Both the position numbers and the translations under genes were made by a program. A stretch of 57,083 nucleotides of DNA from an uncultured Thomasclavelia sp. GTDB lineage: Bacteria > Bacillota_I > Bacilli_A > Erysipelotrichales > Coprobacillaceae. Positions 17,124-25,781 of this stretch are shown here, piece by piece. The stretch is from contig NZ_CALUXO010000051.1 of the NCBI RefSeq assembly GCF_944324745.1, positions 1-57,083 of the forward strand, read 5' to 3'. A model generated the notes under the pieces. It had not been told where the DNA came from. It was given only the letters and a program-made list of their open reading frames with translations, and ran no database searches. How positions within the stretch are numbered: the stretch's first letter is position 1; each line of letters opens with the position of its first letter.

Positions 17124-18116
17124 TTAATCTTGTTGTTCCATTTCTAACATCCAGTCAATGTATAATCCATAACCAGTCATTGGGTTGTTTCCAGATACAT
17201 GCGTAACACAACCGATAATTTTATTATTTTGAATTATCGGTGAACCGCTCATTCCTTGAACAATTCCGTTGGCTTTTTTTAAAACTTCCTGATCTGTTAC
17301 CGTAAACTCAATTCCTTTTTCCATTGCTGTATCTTGTTTATTTAATTTTGTAATCTCAATTTGACATTTAACAATTTCATTTCCTTGTAAAACTGTTAAA
17401 AAATATGCTTCTCCAAGTTTGATTTCTTCAATTGATGCTGTTTCCATCATTTCACGATTGGAAATATCGTAATTATAAGTTCCATAGAGACCAAATTGAC
17501 TATGACTGTTTATACTACCTATTTCAACATTGGAAATGTCAGCAATTTTATTACCTGAAGAGCCAGATGCAGCTTTTTTAATACTAGTTACCTTACTTTC
17601 ATATATGCTCCCGTCTTGTAATAAACTTTCACTATCTAGTTTTGAATCACTCATTGCATGACCTAGAGCGCCAAAAGTTTCAGATTCTGGATTATAATAA
17701 GTTAAAGTTCCGATTCCAGTTATTGAGTCTTTGACATATAAACCAGTTGAAAATTGCTGGTTTTCTAAAACTACTTGTAGATTTTGATGAAGGGTTTGCT
17801 CATCACGTTTAATTGTTAAGTCATAAACCATATCATCATTAGTTTCTTTAATAACTGAAGTTAGACTGGCGATACTATCAATGGTTTGATCTTCGATTGC
17901 AATAATTAAATCACCTATTTGAAAATCTTCATCCAATGGATTGTATCTTTGATTATTTACTTGAATATCATATCCACCAGTAATGACAACACCTTGGTAA
18001 TCAAGTTCGATTCCAATTGAATCCCCACCTGGAATCAATGATATTGCCCATGCGGCAACCGGATTAGTTATTAAAACAACAATAATTAAAGAAAGGGTTA
18101 GCTTTTTAAAAAGCAT
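17124..18116 (-). CDS. spoIVB: SpoIVB serine peptidase (family S55)
   Basis: SpoIVB is the forespore-secreted protease that starts the sigma-K checkpoint by cleaving SpoIVFA. At 330 aa it is shorter than the roughly 425-aa Bacillus protein. An N-terminal hydrophobic segment (residues 6-25) is a signal or anchor. 'LIPGGDSIGIELDYQGVVIT' is the family N-terminal motif. A PDZ-like region (about residues 55-115) includes 'FQIGDLIIAI'. 'GALGHAMSD' carries the catalytic His (about 151) and 'VQGMSGSPIIQNNK' the catalytic Ser (about 291). Like Bacillus it lies directly after recN, but spo0A does not follow. Its ATG is in an inverted-repeat arm and a sigma-G-like promoter lies upstream (18146-18175). 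Confidence 0.92.
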   Translation of the reverse strand: MLFKKLTLSLIIVVLITNPVAAWAISLIPGGDSIGIELDYQGVVITGGYDIQVNNQRYNPLDEDFQIGDLIIAIEDQTIDSIASLTSVIKETNDDMVYDLTIKRDEQTLHQNLQVVLENQQFSTGLYVKDSITGIGTLTYYNPESETFGALGHAMSDSKLDSESLLQDGSIYESKVTSIKKAASGSSGNKIADISNVEIGSINSHSQFGLYGTYNYDISNREMMETASIEEIKLGEAYFLTVLQGNEIVKCQIEITKLNKQDTAMEKGIEFTVTDQEVLKKANGIVQGMSGSPIIQNNKIIGCVTHVSGNNPMTGYGLYIDWMLEMEQQD

Positions 18117-18175
18117 AGCAACCTCCTTGTAGCTTAGCTACATTATAGTTTGGTTACTATGCTTGAATTTATTCA
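18112..18175 (-). promoter_or_regulatory. Sigma-G/F-like promoter overlapped by start-codon inverted repeat (spoIVB)
   Basis: On the minus strand TGAATA (18175-18170, overlapping the recN stop) and CAAACTA (18152-18146) are 17 bp apart, close to the forespore sigma-G consensus. AGCATAGTAACC (18163-18152) can pair with GGTTGCTATGCT (18123-18112, one G-U), whose ATG is the spoIVB start. A second perfect dyad, TGTAGCT/AGCTACA (18128-18142), is nested inside. The outer 5' arm would be absent from mRNA made at this promoter. Confidence 0.6.
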
Positions 18176-19824
18176 CTATTTTGTTTTAGTTTACGAGCAT
18201 GCTCGATTGATTCGCTAGATACTTCTTTACCTGAAATTAATTTAGCAATTTCATTAACACTTTGATCATAATTTAATTTGCTTACGGACACATTAGTATT
18301 ATTATCTTGAACAATTTTTTTGATTAAATAATGGTGTTTAGCAAATGAAGCAACCTGAGCTAAATGAGTAATACATAAAACCTGATGACTTTTAGCAATC
18401 TGTTTCATTTTAGCACCAATACTTTCAGCAACTTTACCACTGACACCAGTATCAGCTTCATCAAAAATAATTGTTTCGATTGGACTGGTTGTTAATGATA
18501 AAATTTTAATTGCCAGCATGATTCGAGACAATTCACCACCAGAAGCAACTTTATTAAGTGGTTTTAAAGTTTGTCCATCATTAGTTGAAATTAAAAACTC
18601 AACTTTATCTTGACCGTTTAACTGGTAATCAATTTTTTCAAAATTTATTTTAAAAACTACTTTATCTAAATATAATGACTTTAACTGCTCCATAACCAAT
18701 TTAACGAAGTTCTCAGCCTCTTTTTTTCTTAAGTCGGTTATTTGGTTAGCTAATTCTTTAACCTCGTCTAAAGCGATATTTAGCTGATTTTTGAGGTTGT
18801 TTAAATACGTTTCTCGATTGTTAAAAGCAGCAATCTTATTTTCCAGTTCTTCTTTAGCTGCATGGATACTTTCAATCGATGGACCATATTTTCTTTTTAA
18901 ACGATTTAATTTGAACAATATTTCCTGAATTTCATTTAAACGATACTCATCGAAATCAACACTATTAAATTCATTAATGATTTGATCATCTAAATCCATT
19001 AAATTATAATATAAGTCATACATTTTTTCATAAGCATCTTGATAACCAGGATTATCACTTACAATTTCCAATTCACTTAAAGCATTATTTAAATTCGTTA
19101 ATACCCCATAATCACCACTGATATATTGACGATAATTAGCAATTTTTTCTTTAATTTTTTCATATTCCTGTAATTGCTTTTTTTCGAAATCCAACTGTTC
19201 TTCATTAATTTCATCTAAATCCAAGTCATTGATCTCATCTAATTGACTTTGATAAAATTCTAATTGTTCATCACTTAATTCTTCATTCAAAGCCTTTTGA
19301 TAATCACGATTAATATCCCGATAGGTCCGATATGCCAGGACATATTTTTGATGTAATGATTCTAATTTATCTCCAATAAAATGATCTAGAATATCTAGAT
19401 GATTATTAGCATCAAATAAACTATGGGTTTCAAATTGAGAATGGATATCTATTAAATTAGACATAATATCTTGTAAAACCATCTTTGAAACATTGCGATA
19501 ATTTATTTTAATTACCGCCCGATTATCACGATTGATAGCTTTTGATACCACTAGTTTGTCATCATATTCAATTCGATATTCTTTTAATTTATCAAAAATA
19601 GGCGAATTTTTATTGATCGTAAAAACACCTTCAATAAAACATTCATCACAGTTAGCTTTAATAAAACTAGTTTGACTACGATTACCGATCAATTGCCCAA
19701 TAGCATCGATAATAATTGATTTACCAGCACCAGTTTCCCCAGTTAAAACAGTCATTGAATCACTGAATTCAACTCCTAGACGATCAATAATAGCAAAATT
19801 TTCAATGTAAATACTCTCTAGCAT
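18169..19824 (-). CDS. recN: DNA repair protein RecN
   Basis: This 551-aa SMC-like ATPase acts early in double-strand-break repair. The N-terminal head has 'LTGETGAGKSIIIDAIG' (Walker A, about residue 29) and a long coiled-coil middle (about residues 150-360) rich in Glu, Leu and Lys. The C-terminal head has 'KVASGGELSRIMLAI' (signature) and 'TIIFDEADTGVSG' (Walker B), then 'CITHLAQVA'. It starts 8 nt after the tlyA stop. In Bacillus an argR/ahrC gene separates these two and is absent here. The stop region also carries the -35 element of the spoIVB promoter. Confidence 0.95.
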   Translation of the reverse strand: MLESIYIENFAIIDRLGVEFSDSMTVLTGETGAGKSIIIDAIGQLIGNRSQTSFIKANCDECFIEGVFTINKNSPIFDKLKEYRIEYDDKLVVSKAINRDNRAVIKINYRNVSKMVLQDIMSNLIDIHSQFETHSLFDANNHLDILDHFIGDKLESLHQKYVLAYRTYRDINRDYQKALNEELSDEQLEFYQSQLDEINDLDLDEINEEQLDFEKKQLQEYEKIKEKIANYRQYISGDYGVLTNLNNALSELEIVSDNPGYQDAYEKMYDLYYNLMDLDDQIINEFNSVDFDEYRLNEIQEILFKLNRLKRKYGPSIESIHAAKEELENKIAAFNNRETYLNNLKNQLNIALDEVKELANQITDLRKKEAENFVKLVMEQLKSLYLDKVVFKINFEKIDYQLNGQDKVEFLISTNDGQTLKPLNKVASGGELSRIMLAIKILSLTTSPIETIIFDEADTGVSGKVAESIGAKMKQIAKSHQVLCITHLAQVASFAKHHYLIKKIVQDNNTNVSVSKLNYDQSVNEIAKLISGKEVSSESIEHARKLKQNSE

Positions 19825-19832
19825 CTAATCAC

Positions 19833-20636
19833 CTACCCTGTAAAACAATTATGAGCCTGCAAGATAACAGCATCGAAGTCAATATCATCATTCATTTGGC
19901 CATTTTTGACAAATAAGCCCAAAAATTCAATATTACCTTCGCCTCCAGTAATTGGTGAAAAAGTTAATTTTTCTAATTCAAAATTATTTTCTTTACCATA
20001 TGCAACAACTTTTTCGATCACTTGACGATGAATTTCTGGATCTTTGATTATCCCTTTTTTACCAACTTGTTCTCGCCCAGCTTCAAATTGCGGTTTAATT
20101 AAAGCAACAACCTGATCATTATCTGCCAAGATATCTTTTAATGGTTTAAAAATATGCTTTAAAGAAATAAAAGACACATCAATACTAGCAAAACTAGGTA
20201 GACCATGATCAAACAATTCTTTAGTAGCATAACGGAAATTAGTTTTTTCTCTAACAATGACCCGAGGATCATTTCTAAGTTTCCAGACCAGCTGATTTGT
20301 CCCCACATCAACAGCATAAACTAGTTTGGCATGATTTTGCAAAGCACAATCAGTAAAACCACCCGTTGAACTGCCAATATCCACCATGATCTTATCATTC
20401 AAATCAAGATCAAATTCTTTGATAGCTTTTTCAAGTTTCAAACCACCACGAGATACATATGGTAATACATTTCCCTTAACATATAGTTTGGCATCAACCG
20501 GTATTTTCGTTCCTGGTTTATCAATAATATCATGTTCATCATGAACTATTCCAGCCATTATAGCTCGCTTAGCCTTTTCACGAGAATCAAAAAATCCTTG
20601 TTCTACTAATAAAACATCAATTCTTTCCTTTTTCAT
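19833..20636 (-). CDS. tlyA: TlyA/YqxC family rRNA methyltransferase (hemolysin-like)
   Basis: This 267-aa protein has an N-terminal S4 RNA-binding domain ('RIDVLLVEQGFFDSREKAKR') and an FtsJ-like methyltransferase domain. The SAM site is 'MVDIGSSTGGFTDCALQNHA', followed by 'YAVDVGTNQLVWKLR' and 'FASIDVSFISLKH'. Mycobacterial TlyA makes 2'-O-methylcytidines in 16S and 23S rRNA and affects capreomycin sensitivity. The Firmicutes YqxC group is probably rRNA-directed too, though 'hemolysin' is a historic label. It overlaps dxs by 20 nt, showing tight coupling, and matches the dxs-yqxC order of Bacillus. Confidence 0.92.
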   Translation of the reverse strand: MKKERIDVLLVEQGFFDSREKAKRAIMAGIVHDEHDIIDKPGTKIPVDAKLYVKGNVLPYVSRGGLKLEKAIKEFDLDLNDKIMVDIGSSTGGFTDCALQNHAKLVYAVDVGTNQLVWKLRNDPRVIVREKTNFRYATKELFDHGLPSFASIDVSFISLKHIFKPLKDILADNDQVVALIKPQFEAGREQVGKKGIIKDPEIHRQVIEKVVAYGKENNFELEKLTFSPITGGEGNIEFLGLFVKNGQMNDDIDFDAVILQAHNCFTG

Positions 20637-22491
20637 TAATTATCTCCTTAACTTTTAAATAAAAGCTATCCATATCCAATCCTTCATCTTTTAGTATTTG
20701 CCCTATTGTTCCCTGAGTTGAATAATGATCATCAACACCAAAACTATAAATAAATTTATTAATCTGATTTTGTGAATAATAATAAGCAATATTGCTCGCT
20801 AACGAATTTATTTTTAAATCAGTTTCATAAATAATTAATGGTTTATCATCAATAATCATCTCTAACATCTGATAATCCATCGGTTTGATAAATAAAGCAT
20901 TGACAATTCTAAGTTTGATATCTTTATGGGCAAAGTACTCTTCAATCATTGTAACATTTTGACCATAACAAATAACGGTTGCATCATAATCAGTAATATC
21001 GTTGATTTCCCATTTACCTATTTCTAAAACGTCATCATCTCCAATTTCTAAATCTACTAAATCACCTTTAGGAATTCTTAAAACATATGGATGATCATGA
21101 TACTTTAGATATGTATTAATAAACATTTTAGCATTGATACTATTGTTTGGAGTGCAAATTATTAAATTAGGCAATTGATTTAAAAACCCTAAATCAAACA
21201 CCCCATGATGGGTAGGTCCATCTGCCCCAACAAAACCACAACGATCGACGCAAATTAAACAGCTTAGATCCATTCGGGCAATATCATGATTGACCTGGTC
21301 ATAAGCTCGCTGTAAAAATGAAGAATAGACAGAAACAAATGGTTTTTTATTTGCTAATGATAAACCAGCTGTAAAAGTTAATGCATGCTCTTCAGCAATT
21401 CCAACATCAAAACTACGATCAGGATAGTGTTTAAATATTTGGTCTAACGCTGATCCATGAATCATTGCTGGAGTTATCGTAACTATATCTTTATCTCTAG
21501 CCATTTTCATTTCAATATAATCGGCAACCATTTTAGACCATGATTTTTTACCAGGATCAGGTGGGTTTTTAATCGTTCCATCTTTTATATTAAATGGAGC
21601 AATGCCATGCCATTTGCCTTCAATATCATTTTCAGCAAATTTATAACCTCGTCCTTTTTTAGTTACAATATGGACAACAACACTCGATTTAGCGTTTTTA
21701 GCAACATTCAAAACCCGAATCAAATCATCAAAATTATGACCATTAACTGGGCCTAAATAATCAACGCCAAAATCTTCAAAAATAGTATCATCAATTAAAC
21801 CGTGCTTGATAAAATCTTTAACTCGTTTAGAAAAATTAAAAATCATCTGCCCAAATTTATTATGTGAGGTTAGATTTCGATAATCTTCTTTTAAATTATT
21901 ATAAGTTCCACTAATTCTTACTGAAGATAAAAATTCTCCAAAACCCCCAATACTTTTACCAATAGCCATTTGATTATCATTTAAAATAATAATTACTTTA
22001 TTATCAATAAATCCTAAATGATTTAAAGCTTCTAGCGATTCACCACCAACCATAGCAGCATCGCCAATAACTGGGATAATATGATAATTTTCACGATTTA
22101 AATCACGAGCAACTGCCATTCCAATAGCCCCACTTAAAGCAGTAGAAGAATGTCCTGCTTCAAAACAATCATGCTCGCTTTCACAACGCTTTTGAAATCC
22201 CGACATTCCTTGATACTGTCTCAAAGTTGGAAATTGACTAGCTCTTCCGGTCAATATTTTATGTACATAAGATTGATGTCCGACATCAAATAGGATCTTA
22301 TCGGTAGGAGAATCAAATACATAATGTAAAGCAATCGTTAATTCAACTACTCCTAAATTACTAGATAGATGGCCTCCAGTTTGTGAAATGTTATCAATTA
22401 AAAATTGACGAATTTCTTCAGCTAGTTCATTTAATTGTCGAATATCCATCTCTTTTAAAAAAGAGGGATCTTTAATTTTTGTTAGATCCAT
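20617..22491 (-). CDS. dxs: 1-deoxy-D-xylulose-5-phosphate synthase
   Basis: This thiamine-diphosphate enzyme condenses pyruvate and glyceraldehyde-3-phosphate, the first step of the MEP isoprenoid route. It is 624 aa. 'FDVGHQSYVHKILTGR' and 'SGAIGMAVARD' are N-terminal motifs. 'VIGDAAMVGGESLEALNHLG' with 'NDNQMAIG' forms the ThDP/Mg motif. 'DVGIAEEHALTFTAGLS' carries the catalytic Glu, and 'CVDRCGFVGADGPTHHGVFD' follows. The C-terminal transketolase lobe is complete. It shares one base with the ispA stop and overlaps tlyA by 20 nt. With dxr further along the window, this confirms the MEP pathway in this organism. Confidence 0.96.
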   Translation of the reverse strand: MDLTKIKDPSFLKEMDIRQLNELAEEIRQFLIDNISQTGGHLSSNLGVVELTIALHYVFDSPTDKILFDVGHQSYVHKILTGRASQFPTLRQYQGMSGFQKRCESEHDCFEAGHSSTALSGAIGMAVARDLNRENYHIIPVIGDAAMVGGESLEALNHLGFIDNKVIIILNDNQMAIGKSIGGFGEFLSSVRISGTYNNLKEDYRNLTSHNKFGQMIFNFSKRVKDFIKHGLIDDTIFEDFGVDYLGPVNGHNFDDLIRVLNVAKNAKSSVVVHIVTKKGRGYKFAENDIEGKWHGIAPFNIKDGTIKNPPDPGKKSWSKMVADYIEMKMARDKDIVTITPAMIHGSALDQIFKHYPDRSFDVGIAEEHALTFTAGLSLANKKPFVSVYSSFLQRAYDQVNHDIARMDLSCLICVDRCGFVGADGPTHHGVFDLGFLNQLPNLIICTPNNSINAKMFINTYLKYHDHPYVLRIPKGDLVDLEIGDDDVLEIGKWEINDITDYDATVICYGQNVTMIEEYFAHKDIKLRIVNALFIKPMDYQMLEMIIDDKPLIIYETDLKINSLASNIAYYYSQNQINKFIYSFGVDDHYSTQGTIGQILKDEGLDMDSFYLKVKEIINEKGKN

Positions 22492-23339
22492 TATTTCACT
22501 CTTTTCTGTAATTTCTCAATTATTCCTAAAATTAAACCATGGTTGATTCTAAGTGAATAAAGAAGTTCAACAGCTTCTTTAAACAACTGATCAGCAATTT
22601 CTTGTGAACGAGCAACTCCCATCAAACTAGCATAGGTACTTTTATCATTTTCTTGATCACTACCGACTTTTTTACCTAAAATTTCACTGTTTCCAACAAC
22701 ATCTAAAACATCATCTTGTATCTGGAAAGCCAGACCAATTTTATATCCAATATTTTGCCAGATTTCAATATCATCTTTGTTTGCAATACAAGCTCCCATC
22801 ATTAAAGCAGCACTGATTAGATCGCCGGTTTTATGACGATGAATTAAATTTAATTCATCCTGGCTAGCCTTTTTATGCTCAAAGCTAAGATCAAGATCCT
22901 GCCCTAAAATCATCCCATTGATACCTGAAGCATGATATAAAATCTTTAACAATGATACTTTCAATTCCGCATCAAGTTCCATATTTAAAATAACATTGAC
23001 AGCCTCATTCAATAATCCATCACCAGCTAAAATAGCTGTTGCTTCACCATAACGGATATGACAAGTCGGTTTACCGCGACGTAATTCATCATTATCCATA
23101 CCCGGTAAATCATCATGAATCAACGAATAAGTATGAATCATTTCAATTGCACAGGCAGCATCAAGAAATGGTTTCCAATCTTGATCATAACTACGAATAA
23201 CCTGAAGCATTAATAAAGGTCGAATCCGTTTACCACCAGCATTTAATGAATATTTCATTGCCTCTTTAACTTTAGAATTCTGATAAGTATCTAAAATATC
23301 TTCTAATCTTGCGTTGATTGCAACAAGTAATTTATCCAT
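22491..23339 (-). CDS. ispA: Polyprenyl synthetase (farnesyl/geranylgeranyl diphosphate synthase)
   Basis: This 282-aa all-helical prenyltransferase extends allylic diphosphates with IPP. 'GGKRIRPLLMLQ' binds IPP. 'YSLIHDDLPGMDNDELRRGKP' contains the first Asp-rich motif (DDxxxxD) and 'IQDDVLDVVGNSEILGK' the second. 'KSTYASLMG' is typical of IspA/FPP synthases. The start overlaps the xseB stop by 8 nt, and dxs begins at its last base, giving the Bacillus order xseB-yqiD-dxs. Product chain length (C15 or C20) cannot be settled by eye. The product feeds uppS, which is also in the window. Confidence 0.93.
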   Translation of the reverse strand: MDKLLVAINARLEDILDTYQNSKVKEAMKYSLNAGGKRIRPLLMLQVIRSYDQDWKPFLDAACAIEMIHTYSLIHDDLPGMDNDELRRGKPTCHIRYGEATAILAGDGLLNEAVNVILNMELDAELKVSLLKILYHASGINGMILGQDLDLSFEHKKASQDELNLIHRHKTGDLISAALMMGACIANKDDIEIWQNIGYKIGLAFQIQDDVLDVVGNSEILGKKVGSDQENDKSTYASLMGVARSQEIADQLFKEAVELLYSLRINHGLILGIIEKLQKRVK

Positions 23340-23556
23340 CTTTTTCCTCGATTTTTAAATCTTCTAATTTGTCATCTACTAAGATCTTGGCAACTTTATC
23401 TTCAATATTATTTAATTTATCATTGCACAATTTAGATAACTTAATTCCTTCTTGAAATAAATCAACGCTTTTTTCTAAAGATATTTGATTATTTTCTAAT
23501 GCTGAAACAATTTCTTCTAATTTTTTCATTGCTTCTTCAAAAGTTATATTTTCCAT
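23332..23556 (-). CDS. xseB: Exodeoxyribonuclease VII small subunit
   Basis: This 74-aa XseB is almost all helical coiled coil. The family signature 'TFEEAMKKLEEIVSALENNQ' is followed by 'SLEKSVDLFQEGIKLSKLC'. It associates in several copies with XseA to make exonuclease VII, a single-strand DNA exonuclease in repair. It lies 12 nt after xseA, with AGGAGG before the ATG, and overlaps ispA by 8 nt. The C-terminal end is acidic and variable, as usual. Confidence 0.95.
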   Translation of the reverse strand: MENITFEEAMKKLEEIVSALENNQISLEKSVDLFQEGIKLSKLCNDKLNNIEDKVAKILVDDKLEDLKIEEKDG

Positions 23557-23568
23557 TCTATGATCCTC

Positions 23569-24885
23569 CTACTTAATGATTGCCTTTTTAATACCATCTT
23601 GCATTTTTACATCAATTTCATCACCACTACTTAGGTCATTGGCCGACGAAATCACCTGATTTTCTTTTAAAACGATTGCATAACCTCTTTCTAATGTTTT
23701 CAGGGGTGATAAAGTATTTAATTTTGATAGTAAAAAATGATATTTTTCCTGATTAGTCTGCAATTTTCGCTTAATAGCCGTATTTGCCATATAGTTAATC
23801 GTATTTAAATAATTCCGCTGATTATTAATAAACAGTTTAGTTTGATGATTAAATGTTTGAATCAAACTATTCGTTCTATTGACCTTTTCTTTAAGATTAG
23901 TTTGAAAACTATGGTTCAATCGATCGTAAAGATAATCAATTCGTGCTTGCTTATCTTCGTATAATTTATTTGGATTTTTCAATAAATAAAATGATGATAA
24001 CCGATTATAATTTTCTTTTGCTAAATCAAGTTTCTGTTTCATTAAATTATTCAATGTATAGCGAACATTAGCAACGTTTTGCTGTAGCTCATTGATATCT
24101 GGAGTTGCCTTGATTGCAGCAGCAGTTGGAGTTATCGCCCGAAAATCAGCAACAAAATCACAAATCGTAAAATCGGTTTCATGACCAACTCCACTGATGA
24201 TGGGAGTTTGACAAGAATAAATCGTATAAGCCAGTTTTTCTTCATTAAAATTCCATAATTCTTCAATCGAACCACCACCACGGGCAATTATAATCGTATC
24301 AAAATGCAAACTGTCAACAAATTTTAAAGTGCGGCAAATTTCGTGATAAGCATTTTTGCCTTGAACAGGAATCGGAAATGCGATAATTCTTACAACTGGA
24401 AATCGCAATTTGATCGTTCTAACCACATCAGCTAATGCAGCACTGGGATTTCCTGATAAAATAGCAATTTTAGATGGGTATTTAGGAATTGGTTTCTTTT
24501 TATCGGGAGCAAATAATCCCTTTGTAGCTAAGTCTTTTTTTAATTGTTCATAGCGTAAAAAAAGAGCCCCTAAACCATCTTGTTCCATAGAATCTACATA
24601 TAATTGATAGGTTCCAGCCACATCATAAACTGAAACACTGGCTCTTATTAATACATTCATCCCATCAGAGGGTTCAAATACCAGTTTTTTAGCTTTTGAT
24701 GCAAACATCACCGCACTAACTCTAGAATGCTCATCTTTTAAAGTAAAATAGAGATGTCCGGAACGATGATGTTTAAAATTAGAGATTTCTCCTTTTATAT
24801 AAATATGCTGTAATTGACTATCAGAATCAATTTTGACTTTTAAATATCTATTTAAAGCACTTACTGTTAAATATCTTGATTCCAT
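23569..24885 (-). CDS. xseA: Exodeoxyribonuclease VII large subunit
   Basis: This 438-aa catalytic subunit has an N-terminal OB fold ('IKGEISNFKHHRSGHLYFTL', 'VMFASKAKKL', about residues 20-100). The nuclease core contains 'IAILSGNPSAALADVVRT' (usually TS-x-GAA-x-D), 'IIIARGGGSIEELWNFNEE' and 'ISGVGHETDFTICDFVAD'. A long coiled-coil region (about residues 260-380) that carries XseB follows, and a short C-terminal segment 'LERGYAIVL' ends the protein. It shares one base with nusB. In Bacillus folD lies between nusB and xseA; here it is absent. Confidence 0.95.
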   Translation of the reverse strand: MESRYLTVSALNRYLKVKIDSDSQLQHIYIKGEISNFKHHRSGHLYFTLKDEHSRVSAVMFASKAKKLVFEPSDGMNVLIRASVSVYDVAGTYQLYVDSMEQDGLGALFLRYEQLKKDLATKGLFAPDKKKPIPKYPSKIAILSGNPSAALADVVRTIKLRFPVVRIIAFPIPVQGKNAYHEICRTLKFVDSLHFDTIIIARGGGSIEELWNFNEEKLAYTIYSCQTPIISGVGHETDFTICDFVADFRAITPTAAAIKATPDINELQQNVANVRYTLNNLMKQKLDLAKENYNRLSSFYLLKNPNKLYEDKQARIDYLYDRLNHSFQTNLKEKVNRTNSLIQTFNHQTKLFINNQRNYLNTINYMANTAIKRKLQTNQEKYHFLLSKLNTLSPLKTLERGYAIVLKENQVISSANDLSSGDEIDVKMQDGIKKAIIK

Positions 24886-25289
24886 TATTTAATTTTATTT
24901 AATAAACCATTAATAAATTTATACGAATCGTGATCACAATATTTTTTAGATAAGACTACTGCTTCATTAATAATTACTTCTTTGCTTTGAGCTGTTTCTA
25001 ATAGTTCATAACAGGCAACTATTAAAATTGCTAACTCAATTTTTGACAAACGATCGATTGACCAGCTTTTTTTCAAATGCTTAGCAATTTCATCTTGATA
25101 TTTACCTATATTTTTAACAATACTGTTAATCATTAATAAACAATAATCATAATCACTGCGATCAGCACATAATTCTTTATCACTATTTAAATAGTCAACA
25201 ATTTCTTCTTCACTTGTATCTACTAACAATTTTTGATATGTTGCAATCACAGCTTTTTCACGTATTAATTTTTTTCGATATTTTTTCAT
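24885..25289 (-). CDS. nusB: Transcription antitermination protein NusB
   Basis: This 134-aa helical protein binds boxA RNA with S10 (NusE) for rRNA antitermination. The typical C-terminal pattern is 'SIDRLSKIELAILIVACYEL', then 'VIINEAVVLSKKYCDHDSYKFINGLL' in family terms. The start at 25289 is chosen because GGAAGGACGG lies 5 nt before it; an in-frame ATG 30 nt upstream lacks a site. A terminator between asp23 and nusB suggests nusB heads the nusB-xseA-xseB-ispA-dxs-tlyA-recN operon, at least in part. Confidence 0.93.
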   Translation of the reverse strand: MKKYRKKLIREKAVIATYQKLLVDTSEEEIVDYLNSDKELCADRSDYDYCLLMINSIVKNIGKYQDEIAKHLKKSWSIDRLSKIELAILIVACYELLETAQSKEVIINEAVVLSKKYCDHDSYKFINGLLNKIK

Positions 25290-25366
25290 TAAAACCGTCC
25301 TTCCAAAAACTTCTACCATGATTTTATCATATTTAACTTCTAAAATAAATGAATAACCACAAATAA

Positions 25367-25390
25367 AAAGATTATCAAATGATAATCTTT
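25367..25390 (-). terminator. Terminator after asp23
   Basis: A perfect 10-bp stem, AAAGATTATC (25367-25376) with GATAATCTTT (25381-25390), has a 4-base loop and on the minus strand a T-run. The asp23 stop codon (25389-25391) overlaps the stem. Confidence 0.8.
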
Positions 25391-25727
25391 AGAAATTAAT
25401 TCCCTTAACTTCAACGTTAACTTTAACATTTTTTATTCCTGTCATTTCAAAACAGTTTTGAACAACTTTGTTTTGTAACATAGTGGTTAGTGTAGTAACA
25501 TTAGAACCATAATCAACTAAAATTGCTATTGTAATGAAAACCTGATTATTTTTATTAATTGTTACATTAACAGGACCTTTACCAGGAATAGGAATCATAT
25601 TTCCTTCAAATTGAATTCCGTCAATTGAATCGACTGCTTTTTCTACAATGGCCTGAAATACACTTAAACCAATATTTAAGTCACCCAAATTAGATTCTCT
25701 TTCTACTGAATAATATTCTTGACTCAT
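25389..25727 (-). CDS. Asp23/Gls24 family envelope stress protein
   Basis: This 112-aa member of the Asp23 (DUF322) family corresponds in position to Bacillus yqhY. Motifs are 'LNIGLSVFQAIVEKAVDSID', 'VNVTINKNNQVFITIAILVDY' and 'IKNVKVNVEVKGINF', an alternating strand pattern. Asp23 proteins associate with the membrane envelope through AmaP-like partners, and YqhY is linked to fatty-acid synthesis (acetyl-CoA carboxylase) in Bacillus. The accBC genes that usually sit beside yqhY are missing here. It has a good sigma-A-like promoter, and its ATG is at the edge of an inverted repeat (25726-25772). Confidence 0.9.
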   Translation of the reverse strand: MSQEYYSVERESNLGDLNIGLSVFQAIVEKAVDSIDGIQFEGNMIPIPGKGPVNVTINKNNQVFITIAILVDYGSNVTTLTTMLQNKVVQNCFEMTGIKNVKVNVEVKGINF

Positions 25728-25781
25728 CTTAACTACTCCTTTATATACTCACATTGTATATAAAATTAAGATAAAATTCAA
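25726..25781 (-). promoter_or_regulatory. asp23 promoter embedded in nested inverted repeats
   Basis: On the minus strand TTGAAT (25781-25776) and TACAAT (25758-25753) are 17 bp apart. An outer dyad pairs ATCTTAA (25772-25766) with TTAAGAT (25732-25726, including AT of the start codon). An inner perfect 9-bp dyad pairs GTATATAAA with TTTATATAC (25756-25764 and 25740-25748). Both 5' arms lie in or upstream of the -10, so only read-through mRNA would contain the whole structure. Confidence 0.55.
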
